In this document: positions 59,560-60,773 of the stretch, piece by piece
Numbering within the stretch: the first letter of the stretch is position 1
Layout: the number at the start of each line of letters is the position of its first letter
Notes under the pieces: generated by a model
Seen by the model: only the letters and a program-made list of their open reading frames with translations
Told to the model about the DNA's origin: nothing
Databases searched by the model: none
NCBI GenBank assembly: GCA_030849075.1
Contig: JASAOO010003433.1
Location: 1-60,773, forward strand
Source of the DNA: Zelonia costaricensis
Lineage: Eukaryota > Euglenozoa > Kinetoplastea > Trypanosomatida > Trypanosomatidae
Reading direction: 5' to 3'
DNA length: 60,773 nucleotides
Program-made: the position numbers and the translations under genes

Positions 59560-60773
59560 GGTATCGAGAAGGAGCAGAGAAAGAACAAGAGAGGAGAAAC
59601 AACAAGTCAACACGCGGAGGGCGGCGCTGAAGGGGGACGGGGCGGGCGGGACGACTGCGGTGCGCGGATGGGTATGCGTCGACGCGCGCGCGCCTGTGTG
59701 CTTGTGTGCCTGCCTGTGTGTGTGTGTGTGTGTGCTCGCGTCGAGTGCTGATAGGCCACAACACTACAACAGCCAAACAACAAAGGACTCCTGATGGTGG
59801 TGGTGGTGGTGGCAGGGCCGGGGGGAGGGGGGAGGGGGGAGGGAGAGAGTGGTGGTGGATGGAGGGAAGGGAGCTCCACCAAAACGAAGCACCGTACGCT
59901 ATGCCAAATAAAGAACGAAGCGAGAAATCAAAGCGGAGAAGCAACGCAAGCGAGGAAGCAACGAAGCCGTGTGCGAGTGCTGGCAGTGAGCGGCGTGGGA
60001 GGTCTCTGTTGTATGCGTAACACACACACACACAGACACAGACACACAAATACAGGCTCCGAAACACCAACACGCCACGTAGAGAACACAGGAAAAGAAA
60101 GAGCAAGGGGGGAGGGGTAGGGTAACAAGGAGGACCTGGTGCCGTGGATCAGAGGGCGCGTGTGCGCGTCACTCTGCGCTTGTGTCTGTGTGTGTGTGTG
60201 TGTCTGTGTGCGGCCTTGCGTAAAAAAAGCGAGAACGAAAGGTGGGGCGCTGCAAACGCCGCCGTGCAGCCACAGCGCGCGTGCAGCTCGCGACAGTCGC
60301 ACGCAGATGTGCGAGAGAGAGAGAGAAACAGGGGAAGAGGGGGAAAGACAAAGGATGCGAGGGGAGGAGGGCCACGTGCACCCACGCGAGAATACTGGGG
60401 AGGGAGGGGGTGTGGTGGGACGGCGGTGAAGGAAAGGGAGGCAGTGGATGCTCCTGTTCGCAGCGTGTTCAGCGAGTGCCTCGCGGGTCGTCTGCACGTC
60501 CTTGGTCAGGCACACCGTTGGACGCCTCTACGCTGGCGAGCGCGTGAGTGGAACGCGGAGAGAGAGAGACAGCGAGCTGGCTCGATTGTGAGCCAGTCGA
60601 GAAGTTCGGGGGCGGCACAGTAGGCCGCGGAACGACCAGTGCCTCCTCTTCAGCACAGGATACCCCAGTGGATCGGGGGGGGGGGCTTGCGGTGTGCCAC
60701 GGTGCGCTTTTTCCGCGTGCTTTGCCAGCACGAGACGAACGAAGGAAACACGCAAGCACACACACACACACAC
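59560..60773. other. Gene-free right edge
   Basis: On the transcribed strand this lies upstream of the LisH gene and should carry its 5'UTR and splice site plus the 3'UTR of the next gene outside the window. Purine-rich sequence runs from 59569 to about 59605, a GGT repeat lies at 59795-59812, purine tracts at about 59820-59870 and 60318-60375, and GT/CA runs at about 59718-59733, 60020-60035, 60186-60204 and 60757-60773. No gene is supported. Confidence 0.55.
59795..59812. repeat. (GGT)n repeat
   Basis: About six GGT units followed by a G-rich purine tract, in the spacer upstream of the LisH gene. Confidence 0.75.

Overview
The window looks like nuclear DNA of a trypanosomatid flagellate, most likely one of the GC-rich Leishmania-like genera (Leishmania, Crithidia, Leptomonas, Porcisia, Endotrypanum); I cannot separate these by eye. 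The evidence is as follows. All fourteen credible genes lie on the minus strand with no strand switch. Every one is a single uninterrupted reading frame. The third codon positions are very GC-rich. The gaps are full of (GT)n/(CA)n runs and purine-rich plus-strand tracts, which on the transcribed strand are the polypyrimidine tracts that guide spliced-leader trans-splicing. Proteins are longer than their relatives elsewhere because of Ala/Ser/Gly/Gln/Pro inserts. This is a piece of one polycistronic unit transcribed from right to left. I see no tRNA, rRNA, snoRNA, transposon, CRISPR or bacterial-type operon that I can support.

In order of transcription (right to left): a 3139-residue LisH protein with an acidic block and WD40-like blades; an unrecognised 837-residue protein; a membrane-anchored protein whose body matches the mu-homology domain of adaptor complexes; a PPWD1-type cyclophilin; RAB7; ALG1, whose 3' end is damaged by a 92-base C tract with an ambiguous base; a mitochondrial PPR protein with a PIN-like C-terminal domain; ARPC1 of the Arp2/3 complex; a PH-like/coiled-coil protein; the nucleolar Nrap protein NOL6/UTP22; a probable mitochondrial zinc-ribbon protein; PIG-V/GPI18, the second GPI mannosyltransferase; a 2243-residue low-complexity protein with IQ-like helices; and a small basic/acidic coiled-coil protein.

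The genes do not form one pathway, as is normal for trypanosomatid units. Some themes recur: mannose transfer in the ER (ALG1 and PIG-V), endomembrane traffic (RAB7 and the mu-homology protein), actin (ARPC1), ribosome and RNA metabolism (NOL6, PPWD1-like, PPR-PIN). Regulation is expected to be post-transcriptional, through the 0.4-3.1 kb gaps, which hold 3'UTRs, polypyrimidine tracts and splice acceptors.

The most unusual items are the stand-alone mu-homology domain carried on an N-terminal transmembrane segment in place of the longin half, the PPR-PIN fusion in which some catalytic acidic positions appear lost, and the giant LisH/WD protein. I did not find a convincing new multi-gene system. 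Function calls rest on motif reading only; no search was run.
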